DNA of 64,000 nt. Origin: Rhizodiscina lignyota. Its lineage: Eukaryota > Ascomycota > Dothideomycetes > Aulographales > Rhizodiscinaceae. The translations under genes and the position numbers were made by a program. The notes under the pieces were generated by a model that was not told the DNA's origin, did not search any database, and saw only the letters and a list, made by a program, of their open reading frames with translations. Location: NCBI GenBank assembly GCA_010015805.1, contig ML978139.1:1-64000 (forward strand), written 5' to 3'. Of the stretch, positions 10,436 through 22,246 are shown piece by piece (position 1 is the first letter of the stretch; each line of letters begins with the position of its first letter).

Positions 10436-12492
10436 TCATTGCTGATCCACCGTCCATCTCCTCTTCGGCATGCCTCCCCCACCTGGGACAGAGCCCCAAA
10501 GGCCCTGACTTGCCGACCTCCCCATCGTAGGCGCCAGAGGGCGCGGCTCGTCTTTACTCTCGCCATCAGACTCATCCGCTGCAGCACCAAGATTGAAGCT
10601 CGCATCCACAGGACTATTCTCGACATCAGACAAACCATATAGCGTTGCAGGCGTAGTGGCGGTCGCGGGCGTCGTCGCTGAGCCAGTAGTAGTAGGCGTT
10701 CTACTCCATAGTCCTGTGATAGAACCAGACCTCGACTGATGTTCTCGGTCACGCTCGCGCTCACGCTCACGCTCTGCACGACGATTTGGACTGGGTGATG
10801 CCCAACGTCGAGAAGATGTAGCAGTCGTAGTGCTACGGCGCATACTACCGAGAGCTGCACTCACGCTCTTGCTGCCTTCTGTTCCGAAGCCAACTCCAAG
10901 TTCAAGGAGATTACTAGCTGCCTTTGGCGGACGGACCTTGGTGGGATCAATGCCAGCGCGGAGATGCTCGGTCGAGGCGATGAGCTTCATCTCGTAGGCG
11001 TTCGAGAGGCCAAACTCGACTGAGGACCGTCGTCGCTTAACGAGGTCGATTTCGGTGTGCACCGTGTTGGCACGAGACGGGATGGATGGTCGCTGCTGTT
11101 GCTTACGGACGGCTAAAGTGAGGGAGGCCATGCCGACGTCAAGCAGGACAGGCTGGTTTGTGAGCGCACCGATCAGAGCGTTACAACCAGCGCCGTGCGT
11201 GACAATTACAAGCACAATGTCTTCCTCTTCGCTCTCTTCTTTCTTCTCTGAGCCGTATTTGTCTTCCTCCGAGGGATAGGCAAGTGGATGCTCATCCAAC
11301 GTACTGTCAACTCCATGCGCTCTGTACCACTCGATCATCTTCTGGAAACCTCTCCGAATCCGCTTGTGCATGGAACTCCATTCCTCGCCAAGTTCACCAC
11401 CGTCGCCCCAGTCCTGGGGAGCTCTCATACTATCCCACTGAAAATCAATGTCCACGCATGCGTCACGAGCATGTGCGACATAGCCAGCAGGAATCGTCTC
11501 CGTAGATGCTACGGCGTATCTTGGAACCGGTGCGACATAAACTCCACCATCTGCACTCGAGGTAAGTCTATCGGCCCTGTTTGATTTCCGACTCGATCGG
11601 CTTGTTGCACTCTCAACACTGCTGACACTGCCTGCTCTCTCGCGACGGGGAATTGCCAAATCCGTGGGGAGCGATCCTGCCAAGTACTTACTAGCCGGTG
11701 GTTTGACAGTTACCGTATTTGATCTTGTCCATCCTCCGGGAAAATTGCCTCGACTAATCTCTATTGCTGAGCTCACATCAATGGGTTCACCCCGACGCAG
11801 TAAATCAGCCTTCGCCCCCACAACCATCGTCGCGGAATTCGGAGGCGGCTCCATATCCTCAAAGTACTCCGGGTTCCTCCATTCACCCAAAAGTGCGTCA
11901 ATTCGCAGGAGAGGCTTCCGTGAATTTTCCGCGTTGTTGCGGGAATCGAATCCCGATGGTGCGGCATAGTCCCGAATAGAAGTTTGAGTAGGGCTCATAC
12001 CCAGCGAAAGCTCCGCAAGCTGTGTAGCAGTCGAGCCTCGTCGTGACGATTGTCTGGGCTTTGCCGCTGCGATGCCAGCACTGATTCCAACCGACGTCTG
12101 AATGCATCTCAAGAACGGAGAGGAGTGGATGACCACCCTGTGCTTCCTTGAGCTGCTAACTTTGTCCTTTCCTTTCAAGCCACCCAGAACCTCCAACCCC
12201 ATGTCCCCGTTGTTTCCAGTCTCTTTCACAACATCAAGGCCATTTGTATCTAGTAGTCCCTCCTCACGCAAGCGCAAGAGACTCGCGATCCTCGCGCCAA
12301 GCGCCTTTGACTGATTCCAACCACCATACGTCAGAGGAGGGTCATATGGAGTCGTCGAAGAAAGATGCCACGCCCTGTCGGCCGCATCAAGTCGTGCACC
12401 GTGCCTGTGAGACTGTCAGCGTCTGCCCTGTCGTGTAAATGCATGTGAAATGCGTACCTCACGACAATGATTACCGCTGGGCCAGGAGCCAT
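10436..12492 (-). CDS. Phosphoglycerate mutase / histidine phosphatase superfamily protein
   Basis: Two exons, 12492-12458 and 12404-10436, joined over a 53-bp intron (GTACGC...CACAG) give 667 residues. The intron splits the codon for Arg12 of the signature R12-H13-G14, so the catalytic His13 is restored only by splicing. Further family features are LTYGGWNQSKALGARIA, then SSPFLRCIQT, and the second histidine in IVTHGAGCNALIGAL. The spacing between these is widened by Ser-rich inserts. The last 170 or so residues look disordered, with an RERERERDRE run. The architecture recalls fungal phosphatases of the histidine phosphatase superfamily rather than glycolytic mutase; the substrate is unknown. 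It is transcribed divergently from the SDR gene, 677 bp away. Confidence 0.85.
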
Positions 12493-13169
12493 GATGTTGT
12501 TGAGTGAGCCCTTGCGCAATGGCAGAGCGAGCAGTATGGGCTTAACATGGAGCCTTGTGAATCAGGTGCATCGTCGGTCGAGCCATTGGACGTTTTGGTG
12601 ATAAATCAGGCGTTGAAGAGATGGGACCTAGAGTGTTGAAGTCTGCATGTCATGTGGGACAGGTGGGGCTCGAGAGCACGTTTTACATTGCCGCGGGGTG
12701 GAGCAGCCAAAATACCCTTTCGATCGACACCCTTGTCTGTGCAGGGACGTACCTAGCCGCGGTTGGGTGAGCACCTGACTTTCGGGGCCGCCGTACCTGT
12801 GAGAGCGAATAAGCATTTAACGTAGTGCCTACCTTGCTTGGATGAGTGAATATGAAAGATTGAGGATTTCCTTCCTACGCACATGGGCCTTATCACACAC
12901 ACAAGAGACGCAAACCATTGTGCTCCATCCACCGAGGCAATGTGAGGAACCATCTGGCTTGCGCCCTAGTCTGGCGCAATGGCGCCTCAGAACTCCGTAT
13001 GCTCCATTTTTCGTCCGCTCGGCGACTTCTCATCGCATTGCTGAACTCCTGGGGAAGCTCAGTTCATGATGGTATGCGAATTTTCGATTCTTCCCTTCTA
13101 GGACAACCTTTCTGACTTTCGTTCTCAGATGAGAGCAGCAATTTAGGCCTAGAAGCAACCTCGTCGAGT
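12493..13169. promoter_or_regulatory. Divergent intergenic region (histidine phosphatase-like / SDR)
   Basis: This 677-bp space separates two start codons that point away from each other, so it should hold both promoters. I see no obvious TATA box at a fixed distance from either start and no gene inside it. Confidence 0.4.
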
Positions 13170-14336
13170 ATGTCGCTCCCAATCTCGACCTCAGAAGTGC
13201 CTAGGAATCCAATCTGGACGACGGTCCCCCAATCACCTCCTCTCGACCTCCGGCAGCCATTCTCAGATGCTTCCGTCAAAGATAAACACATAGTAATCAC
13301 TGGAGGAGCTTCTGGCTTTGGCGAGGGTTTCGTACGATGCTGGGCGGCACTGGGAGCTAGCATCGTCATAGGTGACATCAACGTCACGCGTGCAGAACAG
13401 CTCATTGCAGAAGTACGCAAAGAAACTGGCAATGACAAGCTCTGGTTCGTGAAATGCGATGTCCGGGACTGGCAAGAGCAGGTCGACTTATTCAATGAGG
13501 CATTAAAGTTGTCCCCCCACAAGGGCATCGATGTCGTAGTTGCGAATGCGGGAATAGCTGGCCCAGACCCTCTCATTACACCAACGCTTGATGGATCTGA
13601 TGCGCCCAAGAAGCCTAATTTCAAGATTGTCGACATCAATTTGTACGGCGTGCTGTACACGAGTTATCTCGGGCTGTACTGGCTAGCACGGAATCCAGGA
13701 TCTAAAAGTGCGCACACGAGCTCAGATCCGCAGCAAAAGCGCGACAGACATCTTCTCCTTATTGGGTCTGTTGCATCATTACTCCCTATCGCAGGCCAGC
13801 CGTTGTACGGAGCTTCCAAGCATGCTGTGCTGGGGCTTTTCCGCGCCCTACGCAGTAGTGCATTCGTATCTGGCGTCAGAGTCAACATGCTTTGTCCTTA
13901 TTTCATGGAAACTGATATCGTTCCTCCAGCGGCCAGGGTTCTGCTAGCCGGTGGTGCAATGGGGAAGATTGAAAGCGTAGTAGAAGGTGCCACACGACTT
14001 GTGGCTGACGCATCGATTCTCGGAAGAGCACTGGTGGTGGGCCCCAGGGTCAAGATCAAGCAAGAAAAAGATGGGCATTGGACTCTTGTTGGCCTCGGGA
14101 GGACGGGCAGTAGATATCATCCTCAACCCGAAGCTGATGACTGCGGCCACGATGATGTCTACGAGACGGCGATGTGGGAAGTGCATGCTGACGATCTCGA
14201 AGACAGCGAGCATTTTACGTGGAGGATTGTTGCGTTGTTGAATGCGGTCGCAAAGGCTCGTGGATGGAAAGGGTGGATTCATGATATGCTCAAGATCGTC
14301 CTGGATCCTCTAAGAAGAGCTTTCGGAGTACAATGA
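13170..14336 (+). CDS. Short-chain dehydrogenase/reductase (15-hydroxyprostaglandin dehydrogenase-like)
   Basis: An intronless gene of 388 residues. The N-terminal Rossmann fold has the cofactor loop VITGGASGFGEGF and then VIGDINVT, whose Asp after strand 2 suggests NAD preference. Next come CDVRDW, VVANAGIAG, and the catalytic triad Ser200 (in IGSVAS), Tyr213 and Lys217 (YGASK). VRVNMLCPYFMETDI is the usual segment after the active site. Length beyond about 290 residues is an extra C-terminal region not seen in short family members. The closest remembered relatives are the 15-PGDH-like SDRs common in fungi; the substrate is not inferable. Confidence 0.88.
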   Translation: MSLPISTSEVPRNPIWTTVPQSPPLDLRQPFSDASVKDKHIVITGGASGFGEGFVRCWAALGASIVIGDINVTRAEQLIAEVRKETGNDKLWFVKCDVRDWQEQVDLFNEALKLSPHKGIDVVVANAGIAGPDPLITPTLDGSDAPKKPNFKIVDINLYGVLYTSYLGLYWLARNPGSKSAHTSSDPQQKRDRHLLLIGSVASLLPIAGQPLYGASKHAVLGLFRALRSSAFVSGVRVNMLCPYFMETDIVPPAARVLLAGGAMGKIESVVEGATRLVADASILGRALVVGPRVKIKQEKDGHWTLVGLGRTGSRYHPQPEADDCGHDDVYETAMWEVHADDLEDSEHFTWRIVALLNAVAKARGWKGWIHDMLKIVLDPLRRAFGVQ

Positions 14337-14608
14337 TCGTGATTGGCCTCGAAAAGAAGTCTATGAGCGCGTGAGATTCGCTTTCTGAAACACATCCATT
14401 CTTGTCTTACGAATTTGCGCGTACGAGCATGCGTATTCAATTCTCGCTTCATCCACCGCACCTTCCTTTCAGAAGTGTTTGCTAGCGCCTCTTCGCGTCC
14501 ACCTTAAAAATTTGAAATCGCCCAACTTACATTTCTCAAGTCTGTGTAATATTTCGTTTCAGGGGATCGCTTTTGCTCCTTTGCTCTCAATAAGAAGCCC
14601 ATTCCACG

Positions 14609-16021
14609 ATGCTCGGAGCTATTGAGAAGGCTGCTCACGGCCTTCCTCCACCCGCCACTACTTACGCTCGACAATCCCCTTTCCTGCAGGCCTCTAAATT
14701 TCGTATCACTTCTCGTCGGCTGCCGTACATTGTAGTCATTGTGTGTGCAGTAGGGCTTCTGCTCATACGAATAGTCACGACCATTTGGCCCACCGGTCAG
14801 GTAATGAATCCTCCCTACATCGCCTTCTCACTTATTCACGCCACTATCCAAGCAGTATGGGCCCTACAGTCCGGATTGGCTGTCCCTAAACGCTTCCTCC
14901 TTGCGCATGCCGTTCTTCCCACCAGAAGACACACCGTATCGTCACGCCGACATTGCCGACACCTTCGCAGACTACAAATATCGCACGGCCTGCAACATCT
15001 CCTCACTCGACCTGCACACGCCCTTCTCCCCGCTCTGCCCAACCCGCGGGGCCATGCTCGCCGCCATGTCCTCCGGCGGCCGCATTGGACAAGACGCACC
15101 CTACATGCCGCGCGGCTGTGACATGCGCTGGTTCAGCACCGACGAGATCTGCGCGATCCTCGGGCGCTTCGGCAAGGTAGTGTTCGCGGGCGACAGCATG
15201 ATGCGGCACGTCATCGGCAGCATCAACGTGTTGATCCGGAAGAACCTGGGGTACGGGGCTGTGACGGACTGGAACTTTTCAGACGAGGAGAGGAGGGATT
15301 GCTTCTGCAATCACCAATTCAATGTGAAGGCGTGCAGTATCCAGGGGATTTTCAAGACGGCAGATGTGCTTGCTCATGACCCGGAGAGTTTGGCGTGTCC
15401 TGCTTCGATGCCCATTGACGTGCAGATTGAGGAGATGGTGCGTTTCCCGATTGACGAGGAAGAATTGAGGCGTTATAAGGAGTCGCTCGGGACGACAAAG
15501 CCCAAGAAGCCGTACGTGTTCATCTTCGGGCACGGGCTATGGAATGACTTGGATGTGCAAGCGACGCTGAACTGGCTGGATAAGGTCGTCGCGGAGACAA
15601 CTAGTCAGCTGCCGTATCTGGGAAGGCCGACAGCTTTCTTTCCGAGGCTGATGTTGACGCCGAATGCTTCGGGAAAGAAGAAGCCAGTGGAGTGGAGGGA
15701 GACGCAAGGTAGAAGCCGAAATCTGTTCGCGTGGTTGGTTTGATGCTGACTGCTCCACAGGCAATGAAGCGTTGATGAACTTCGAAGAGAGCATAAGAGT
15801 TGAGGCTGCGAGGAGGGGCGTCGAGCACCTGGGGACCTGGAATATGAGCATTCAGAGTAACAAGTTTGATGGAGTGTAAGTAAAATATCTTGTGGCGTAC
15901 AGCAAGCTTGGCCAGCTGCTAACGAGGTCACGCGCGCAGACATCTGGACCTTAAAGGTAACATGGTGAAAGCGATGATGGTTCTAAACTGGCTCAACATG
16001 CTCGACGTTAGCCAATATTGA
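14609..16021 (+). CDS. Type II membrane PC-esterase / CAS1-PMR5-like acyltransferase-like protein
   Basis: Four exons (14609-14800, 14856-15708, 15761-15875, 15940-16021) give 413 residues. A short cytosolic N-terminus is followed by one membrane helix (LPYIVVIVCAVGLLLIRIVT), so the rest should face the Golgi or ER lumen. The lumenal domain carries the GDS motif (FAGDSMMRHV, residues 176-178) and, created by joining exons 3 and 4, a D-x-x-H motif (Asp385-Gly-Val-His388). This pair is the Ser/Asp/His signature of the PC-esterase family, which includes plant TBL/PMR5 and fungal Cas1 polysaccharide O-acetyltransferases. Many Cys residues between suggest disulfides. The donor and acceptor are not known; acting on cell-wall or extracellular glycans is inference. 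The last exon encodes only the D-x-x-H end and tail. Confidence 0.75.
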
Positions 16022-16681
16022 CAACGGCACGCCAACTTCGCTTGCCCATACCTAAAGATCTGTACTAAGTCAAAAGCATGTAATCAGTGGGAAGTGGACT
16101 TTTTAAGAGGCACATCTAGTGCATTACTTCATCCACCATAGAGCCCTCAACTTCAGCAGCTATCGAAACCGTCGTTTAAGTATGTACAAGAAGTAGAAAC
16201 CGCAATGGAAAAGCAGAATCGGGTACCTCGTAACGGAGATCCCCTAGGTGTATCGATCGAAGGGGTATTCTAGTAGTGGCATGGAGTTGGACCGCAACGC
16301 CTTCGCTCGCTCGCTCGCTTGTAGCCCAGTTCGTTTCGGAAAAAAAGAAAAGCACCATCGGGGTGTAAAGTCCCACTAGTGCCAAACAACACAAAATCAA
16401 GTCGCCGAAAGCAGAAGAAGAAGCCTTGAAGAATCAGAAGCAGAACAAGCCGAAGTCCACCAAAAACAACCTTAGTCGCGCACATAGCGGTGCGGAACCA
16501 TTGAAGTTCGAAGGTCCGGACTCTTAATCCACCATTAACCAAAATCACAGTCACCACCAGTTTTTGGACCATAAGCTCTCTTGACCGCCAGTTTTTCCGA
16601 CAATGACCTCCCTGAACCATGACTTTTCGTTCACCATGAGTGACCTTATCCAACACTCTCTCACCACCAAACCACCACCAA
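16022..16681. other. Convergent 3' region with low-complexity DNA
   Basis: No gene is supported. It contains a TCGC microsatellite and, at about 16530-16700, an ACC/CAA-rich low-complexity run. An ORF on the minus strand here overlaps the 3' end of the J-protein gene in another frame and has no family sequence. Confidence 0.5.
16303..16319. repeat. TCGC microsatellite
   Basis: Four and a quarter copies of TCGC run from 16303 to 16319, in the convergent 3' space between two genes. Confidence 0.9.
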
Positions 16682-19600
16682 TCAACCCTCAACCAAGCCA
16701 CCACTCTCAACCCTCTCCCTAACCTGACTCAACGCCTCCAAAGCCGCCTTGTGCTTATCGTAAATGACGCTCCAATGCGCCCTGACCGCCTCATCCTCTC
16801 TCACACCCCTCAGATAGCTGTTGAATCCAATCTCGTCTCTTCCCTCGCCCACCTTGCTCAGCCAAGCTTCCAATCCGCCCGGCGCGCTCATCGCATCGAC
16901 AATCGTAGTGTTCGTCTCACAGTGTCGCGTGTCGAAGTGGTTCAGCACCTGCGCTTCAACTTTGTCGAACGCGCGCATGTACGTAGCGAAGCGTGAGAGG
17001 TAGTCCTGCCACTGCGTCCTCGTCATGCGGCCTGTAGCTGGCGGTGATGGGGCCTTCGGGACGAGAGGGAGTTCGAACTTCTGCGGGGCAGAGGGCTTGA
17101 GTGGATGTGCAGTAGATGGAGCGGAGTTGAACGGAAGGTTAGTGCCTAGTGTGTCGATAGAAGAGAGGCCTGGGCCTGGTGCACCTGCTTCAGGCGTAAT
17201 AAGTGGGGCTACCTTTGAGAGATCATCAAGATTCAAACCTTGATCTGCCGCTGAGGCGGGTGCAGACTGCGAAGCCGTCGGAGGCGGAACAGTAGAGGCC
17301 TTATTAGGTGCATCACGCCAGTCGCGGCGATGCGGTTGCTGGGGAACATCGCGGACGCGAGGACCCGCAGTCGATGCCTTTGATGTTGTGCCATCCACTT
17401 GTGGCGGCGGAGATTCGTCGATGTCCATGCGGTCGCCACTTGTAGTACTGCTGCTGCTTCCATCGTATCCGGTCGTAGATCCAGCTCCCATGTCCTCGGC
17501 GGAAGGCTCGCTCACCATCGCAGGCTTTGGGGTAGTTGTTGCCTTTGTTGTGCGAGATCCCTGCCTTCCTCTGGCGGTCGTTGACGCGCTACCTTTCCTG
17601 GGCGGATTCGATGATGCACGCGTTGGCGAAGTCGATCCCGTCGGAGCAGGATATGCCCAGCTCGGCGGCTTGAACATCTTCTCCCAGTCATCCGGCGAGA
17701 ACTTGACTTCTGCTGGCTTGGGCGGATAATTGGGCATATTCGGATGGGTCTTCAAGGTTGGCGGCGGCGGCGGCGGTGGCGGGGGCATCTGCTGTGAGAA
17801 ACCATTCGGAATTGAAGGTGCTTGCGTCGTCGTAGCAGAAGCAGGTGTCGACTGTGCCGCTGTTGGTGTCTGTTCAGATGTGCGACCCCGATTCGGAGAT
17901 TGTCTGTCGCGCGTGCTCGTTATCGTCGGCGGCTTCGCGAAGTAATTCTGGGCACCTTCGAAGGTGCCACTCCATTCCCCAGGCGCGAATTGTGTATTGA
18001 TGCTCTCTTCACTCTTGCTCTTGAACTGGTTACGAGGTAAGGCAGCATCGTTCTTCTGTTTGGGGAGGGAGAAACTGTTGAACATTTTGTCGTCAGCACC
18101 GACACAACTATCCAAATGACGGGGTGCCCATTGGGGCAAATTTGAAAAGAATAGAGGCCCTTCAGGGATCTTTTTGAACATAGGGTTATTAGGGGAAATC
18201 GGAGACTGCGGTTTCTGCATTCGATCAGGAACTTGAACGTCCCTCATTTTCTGCAGTCGTCGAATATTCTCCGATGTGGAAATAGGGCTTGGGGGACGAA
18301 TAGGTTTTTCGTTGGTAGTCTTGGGTTGCACGCTTGATGGATAAGCCCAATGTGGCAAGTTCGGCTTCGAACTAGCCGTGCTCGACTTATTTGGTCCAAA
18401 CGGCCACTGCTGACTCCAAACTTGCTGAGAAGATTGAGAATCATCGTACATTGGCGAAGATGTGCCTGAATCGGCACCACTTGCGGGAGGAGGTATGTTC
18501 CCACTGGTTGACATGCTCGGCTGGCTTGCACGTTGTGATGCATTTCGAGCCCAAGATGGAGATGGTTGCGCTTTTGGTCGATTTTGAGTAGTCGGCTTTC
18601 CGGACGACCGAGGGGCAGCTCCGGTATTCGCAGCGGACGTAGCAGATTTCATCTGCTCGTCTGTAGACTCTTCGCTCGAGTCAGGTCCAAGGTGAAAGAA
18701 GCGTCTTGGATCGGCAGCGTTCACCTTTGCACGAGCGGTGTGAGCTCCCATGTGAGTGAAGCTTGCTCCGAGGTTTGGTGGTGGATGCTCGAAGTAGTTC
18801 TTCCTTGGCGGTGGGCTAGCACTTCGATGACGTGACGATGTACTGCTCTGTGGAGAGAAGGGTTCTTCTGCTTCCTGCGCCATGGATGGAGCATCGCGAG
18901 TGCTTGCAGATCTTTTCAGCTCCTCGCTGGAGAAGTAGGTCTTCTCTCCGCTGTGAGTCGTGTACGGGGTTGGCTTTCGCTCGCTTCCTTCATTGAACGG
19001 GGCACCAGTACCAGTCCGAGTGCGGAATCCTTTCAATGGATCCGGATTCAGTCGATCGGTATTAGATTGGTCCGAGGTGGCTGGCCGCGGTTTCGTTGCC
19101 GTTGGAGATGGAGCAGGCCGATCGCTGAAGCGAGACTGTGTGAAGTATGCGGACGTGCCCGATGCTTGCCTCTCATCGTCAGTTGCGTTTGGATCGAATC
19201 CAGCCTTCCTCGCACTACCCGGCGGAACTCGAGTAGTATTGCTTCTGCCGAACGCTCCTGTTGGTCGAGGCGCTGCACGCCTGGCGGTATCGGCATCACT
19301 GTCCCATGGTCTTTCGCCTGGTGACGTCTTGCCTCCCTGGTTCATGCGATGCCATGCGCTCGCCCTAGCTTGTGCATCCATATTTGCATTCTGGAAGGAC
19401 TGTGGTGGAGGACGAGGAAAGTTTGCGAAACGATGGGCACCGCTTGATGGCTGCGGCCTGGAGGAAAAGTCTGCTCGTGGAGGAGCATTTTGTGGAGCGT
19501 TTTGTGCCTGCTGTGTGCGTCGTGGAGGGGCAGAATAGTCTCCAGGATAGGCAGCGTATGCGCCTCCTCGACGAGGAGCGACATTTGACCTGAAAGCATT

Positions 19601-19907
19601 TGCTGTGCGTGCGAGGCGTGCTCGGTCCTCATCGTATTTACGGCGCTGGGCGGGGTCAGAGAGGATCTCATGAGCTTCTTGAATGGCCTGAAACTTGGGC
19701 GTGTACTCTGCGACCCTGCCCGGGTTTCGATCGGGATGGTACAGTCGAGCTACTTCAAGTTAGGAGAGGGGCGTTGTTTGTTTGTTATGTTTTTGGGGAT
19801 CATGACCGACCTAGCTTGAAGTATTGCTTCTTGACTTCACTGTCATCGGCATTCGCAGAGATCTCAAGATCTTTGTAGTAATCGCGTTGTGGATTCGCCT
19901 TGACCAT
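16682..19907 (-). CDS. J-domain (DnaJ-like) protein with long disordered region
   Basis: Two exons, 19907-19811 and 19749-16682, over a 61-bp intron (branch CTAAC, acceptor TAG), give 1054 residues. The J domain occupies residues 8-72: RDYYKDLEISANADDSEVKK, then YFKLARLYHPDRNPG with the HPD motif at 37-39, which stimulates Hsp70 ATPase. The intron falls just before HPD. The J domain is followed by roughly 850 residues of Ser/Pro/Thr-rich, apparently disordered sequence with a polyproline run (PPPPPPPPPTLK). The last 110 residues (TRTQWQDYLSRFATYMRAFDK onward) are predicted by eye to be helical and may be a second folded domain. There is no G/F-rich region or zinc finger, so this is a class C J-protein. 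Client and location are unknown. Confidence 0.9.
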
Positions 19908-21133
19908 TTTGGCCGGGCGAGAGGTGTGACGGGTCGCGTCGACAATGCTGCTTCACCAGGCTCTCCTGCTCTAACGTTTCGCGATCGGCATGCTAGGATT
20001 GTATTCCAGAGTGAGAGTTGAATTGTTGAGAGTGGAGAGATTCCAGCGTCGTCGTCGCAAAGAGGGTCGGTTTGCAGGCGGGCGTTGGGGATGCAGATGC
20101 ACGAGCTGCTGACCAGTAGTGAAGAGGTGTTGCGGAAGTGAAGAGCTAGTTGAACCCGTGACCGCGCTGCAGGAACTGCACGAGTGAATGACGGCGAGGC
20201 GCAGGAGATGGCAGGAGGTGGCAGGTGGTCGCAGCTAAACTTTCTTCGCGTGTTGTTTGGTGTGTTTTGAGGCGGCAGAGGCTAGCAGTGCATGTGGTGG
20301 GGGGGTGTGAAACGGAGGTGAGGTGAGTGACCCGAAGCTCGCCGCACCGTAAACAGCGTGGAGAAGAGCACAAGGCGCGGTGCGATAGAGTCGGACGTCA
20401 GGGTCCAAGATCTGCTCGATATGAGAGGATTGAAGGCAAGCGTGAAAAAGCAAGCGCGTCACCGGCGAGCATTGGGCGATGGCGAGGTGCGGTGAGCTGG
20501 CACTGGTGGCTGATGGTTTCTTGGGCTGCCTGCGCGATGATCGCGAGGGGCAGCACAGGGCAGGCCTTCACGCTTCGAGAACGCTGTGCGCCATCGGTGC
20601 CTAACAGGGGTCTGTCGACACAGGCTGCCGACATTGCACGCTGCTATACGCTCTGCGCGAACTGCTGAATCCAAATCCTCCGGGATGCAAGTCTATCAAT
20701 TGTAGCATTCCCGGCGCGCGGAGAGCTCGCGTTTAGCCTTCCACGCCCGTACTACTGTATCTGCGGGCCGGAACGTCGACGTGGTCCCACTCGGCATCAG
20801 GTAGCAAGGCAAGGATGATGCAGTGGCTTTAAACCTTAATGCCCAATAAGGCGACATGCTGATGATGATGCCATCAAGGAGCGTCTCTCATTGAAGATGT
20901 GTAAGATCATCAGGTTACATATGTCGTGATAAGATAAGTGCCTTCCATTACGCTGTGGCCGTATCCAGCCTGCGTTCAGGACGTATAAAGCTTTTTCCCA
21001 TGCTTCCTTCCTACGCCTCGATCCCATCAACGCCAAACCAGTGCCCGCCTGTTCTCCTCCAAAGGAATGGTATCAGTACGGAAGACAGCGCGCCAAAAAA
21101 GCATGAATCCCGACGGTCAGTGCGCCAATATAA
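19908..21133. other. Intergenic region upstream of the J-protein gene
   Basis: About 1.2 kb with no gene I can support. Short overlapping ORFs occur on both strands. It holds the promoter of the J-protein gene on its left and the 3' end of the four-helix protein gene on its right. Confidence 0.45.
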
Positions 21134-22246
21134 CTACGAAAGAAGTGTCGTAAGCTCTCCTTGCAACGGCATCAACACCACAACAGTTGCGATTAAGACC
21201 AAGCAGCAATCTGCAAAGGATCGGCCAATGGAAAGAGCAAGCAGGGAAGCCGTGAAGGCAATCAATCCCACGCCGAGAGAAAAAATGCATCGGGCGGCCT
21301 TGGGGCTCTCGCCATGTGTTCGGACTACCGCAAGGGAGAGAACAATGACCGAGACAGTGAGCAACCCTATAAGGATGGCAGAAATAACCTCCGAAGTTTC
21401 GTGGTTCGTGTTGGCCAGAGCGAAGAACAGCGCGCCAAGAATCGTCGCGAGAGAGCAAAATGCTATCATCGAGACCATCTTGAGTTTACTTGGCCAAGGG
21501 GATGACGCGGAGGTAGGCTTGTTGACCAACTGATAGTCGGCTTCGACATCTCTGTCTGATGCAGATGGTTCGGTGTGGTGCGTGGGCTGATTCTCCAGAA
21601 CAGTACGAGTGTCTACGCAAATCAGCTTGTGCAACTCACCACTAGGTTGAGACTTACCAGTGCGACCGGTGTCTAACTTGCGGCGGCAGTGGCATATGTA
21701 TGGCCTGTATTTCTTTTTGTCCTTCACTGCCCTCCTCGCCGCCCCAGGCTCGAAATGGCTTCCCATGTTTCCCACCTCGACAGTGCCCGTCTGGTCTGTG
21801 TCAGAGCCAGACCCAGCACCTGAACTGTCATCTGTGCTAGAGCCACGGTTGGCAACAACAGACCACGTCACTGACTGCTTTTTGGTATTATTACCATTGT
21901 TGGAAGCAGCGCATGAGGATGGCTCTGTAAAGGTATTACCAGTCTCGGCGCTAAAGACCGGGTTCGAGGGTTGCGAGGAAGGCGTCGTCGTGGATGGACC
22001 AGCGGTGCCATAGGTTCCGGCCAAAAAGTTTTCAGAGGGGAAGGATTTGGTGTAGATATGAGTGTCGCCCTCTGTGCAAAGGAGCGGTGCGAGTCTGTCG
22101 TCTGGGTCGCGGAGCAAGATGGCATCCAACTGCCCCTTCGCATCCTCATGCGAAAGCTGTTCGTGCTCTACGCCTAGTCAGTTCCCTATCTAGAGATACT
22201 CGAGAATCACGGAAAGTAATAGAAATCGCCTACGCTGTGGAGCCAT
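21134..22246 (-). CDS. Uncharacterised protein with four C-terminal membrane helices
   Basis: I do not recognise the family. The proposed model has three exons: 22246-22234 (13 nt, MAPQ plus one base), 22173-21658 and 21612-21134, giving 335 residues. The first intron is 60 bp. The second is 45 bp, begins GTAAGT and has branch GCTGAT and acceptor GCGTAG; it is a multiple of three without a stop, so retention would add 15 residues. The N-terminal half is Ser/Thr-rich and polar. The C-terminal part has four hydrophobic segments: MVSMIAFCSLATILGALFFAL, VISAILIGLLTVSVIVLSLAV, IFSLGVGLIAFTASLLALSI and a last one ending almost at the stop. This resembles the tail of several uncharacterised fungal membrane families. 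The start is less certain because exon 1 is tiny. Confidence 0.6.

Noticed and set aside
16270-16710. 146-codon minus-strand ORF
   Set aside because: It overlaps the 3' end of the J-protein gene in another frame, is low complexity (Trp, Val, Phe runs) and shows no family sequence.
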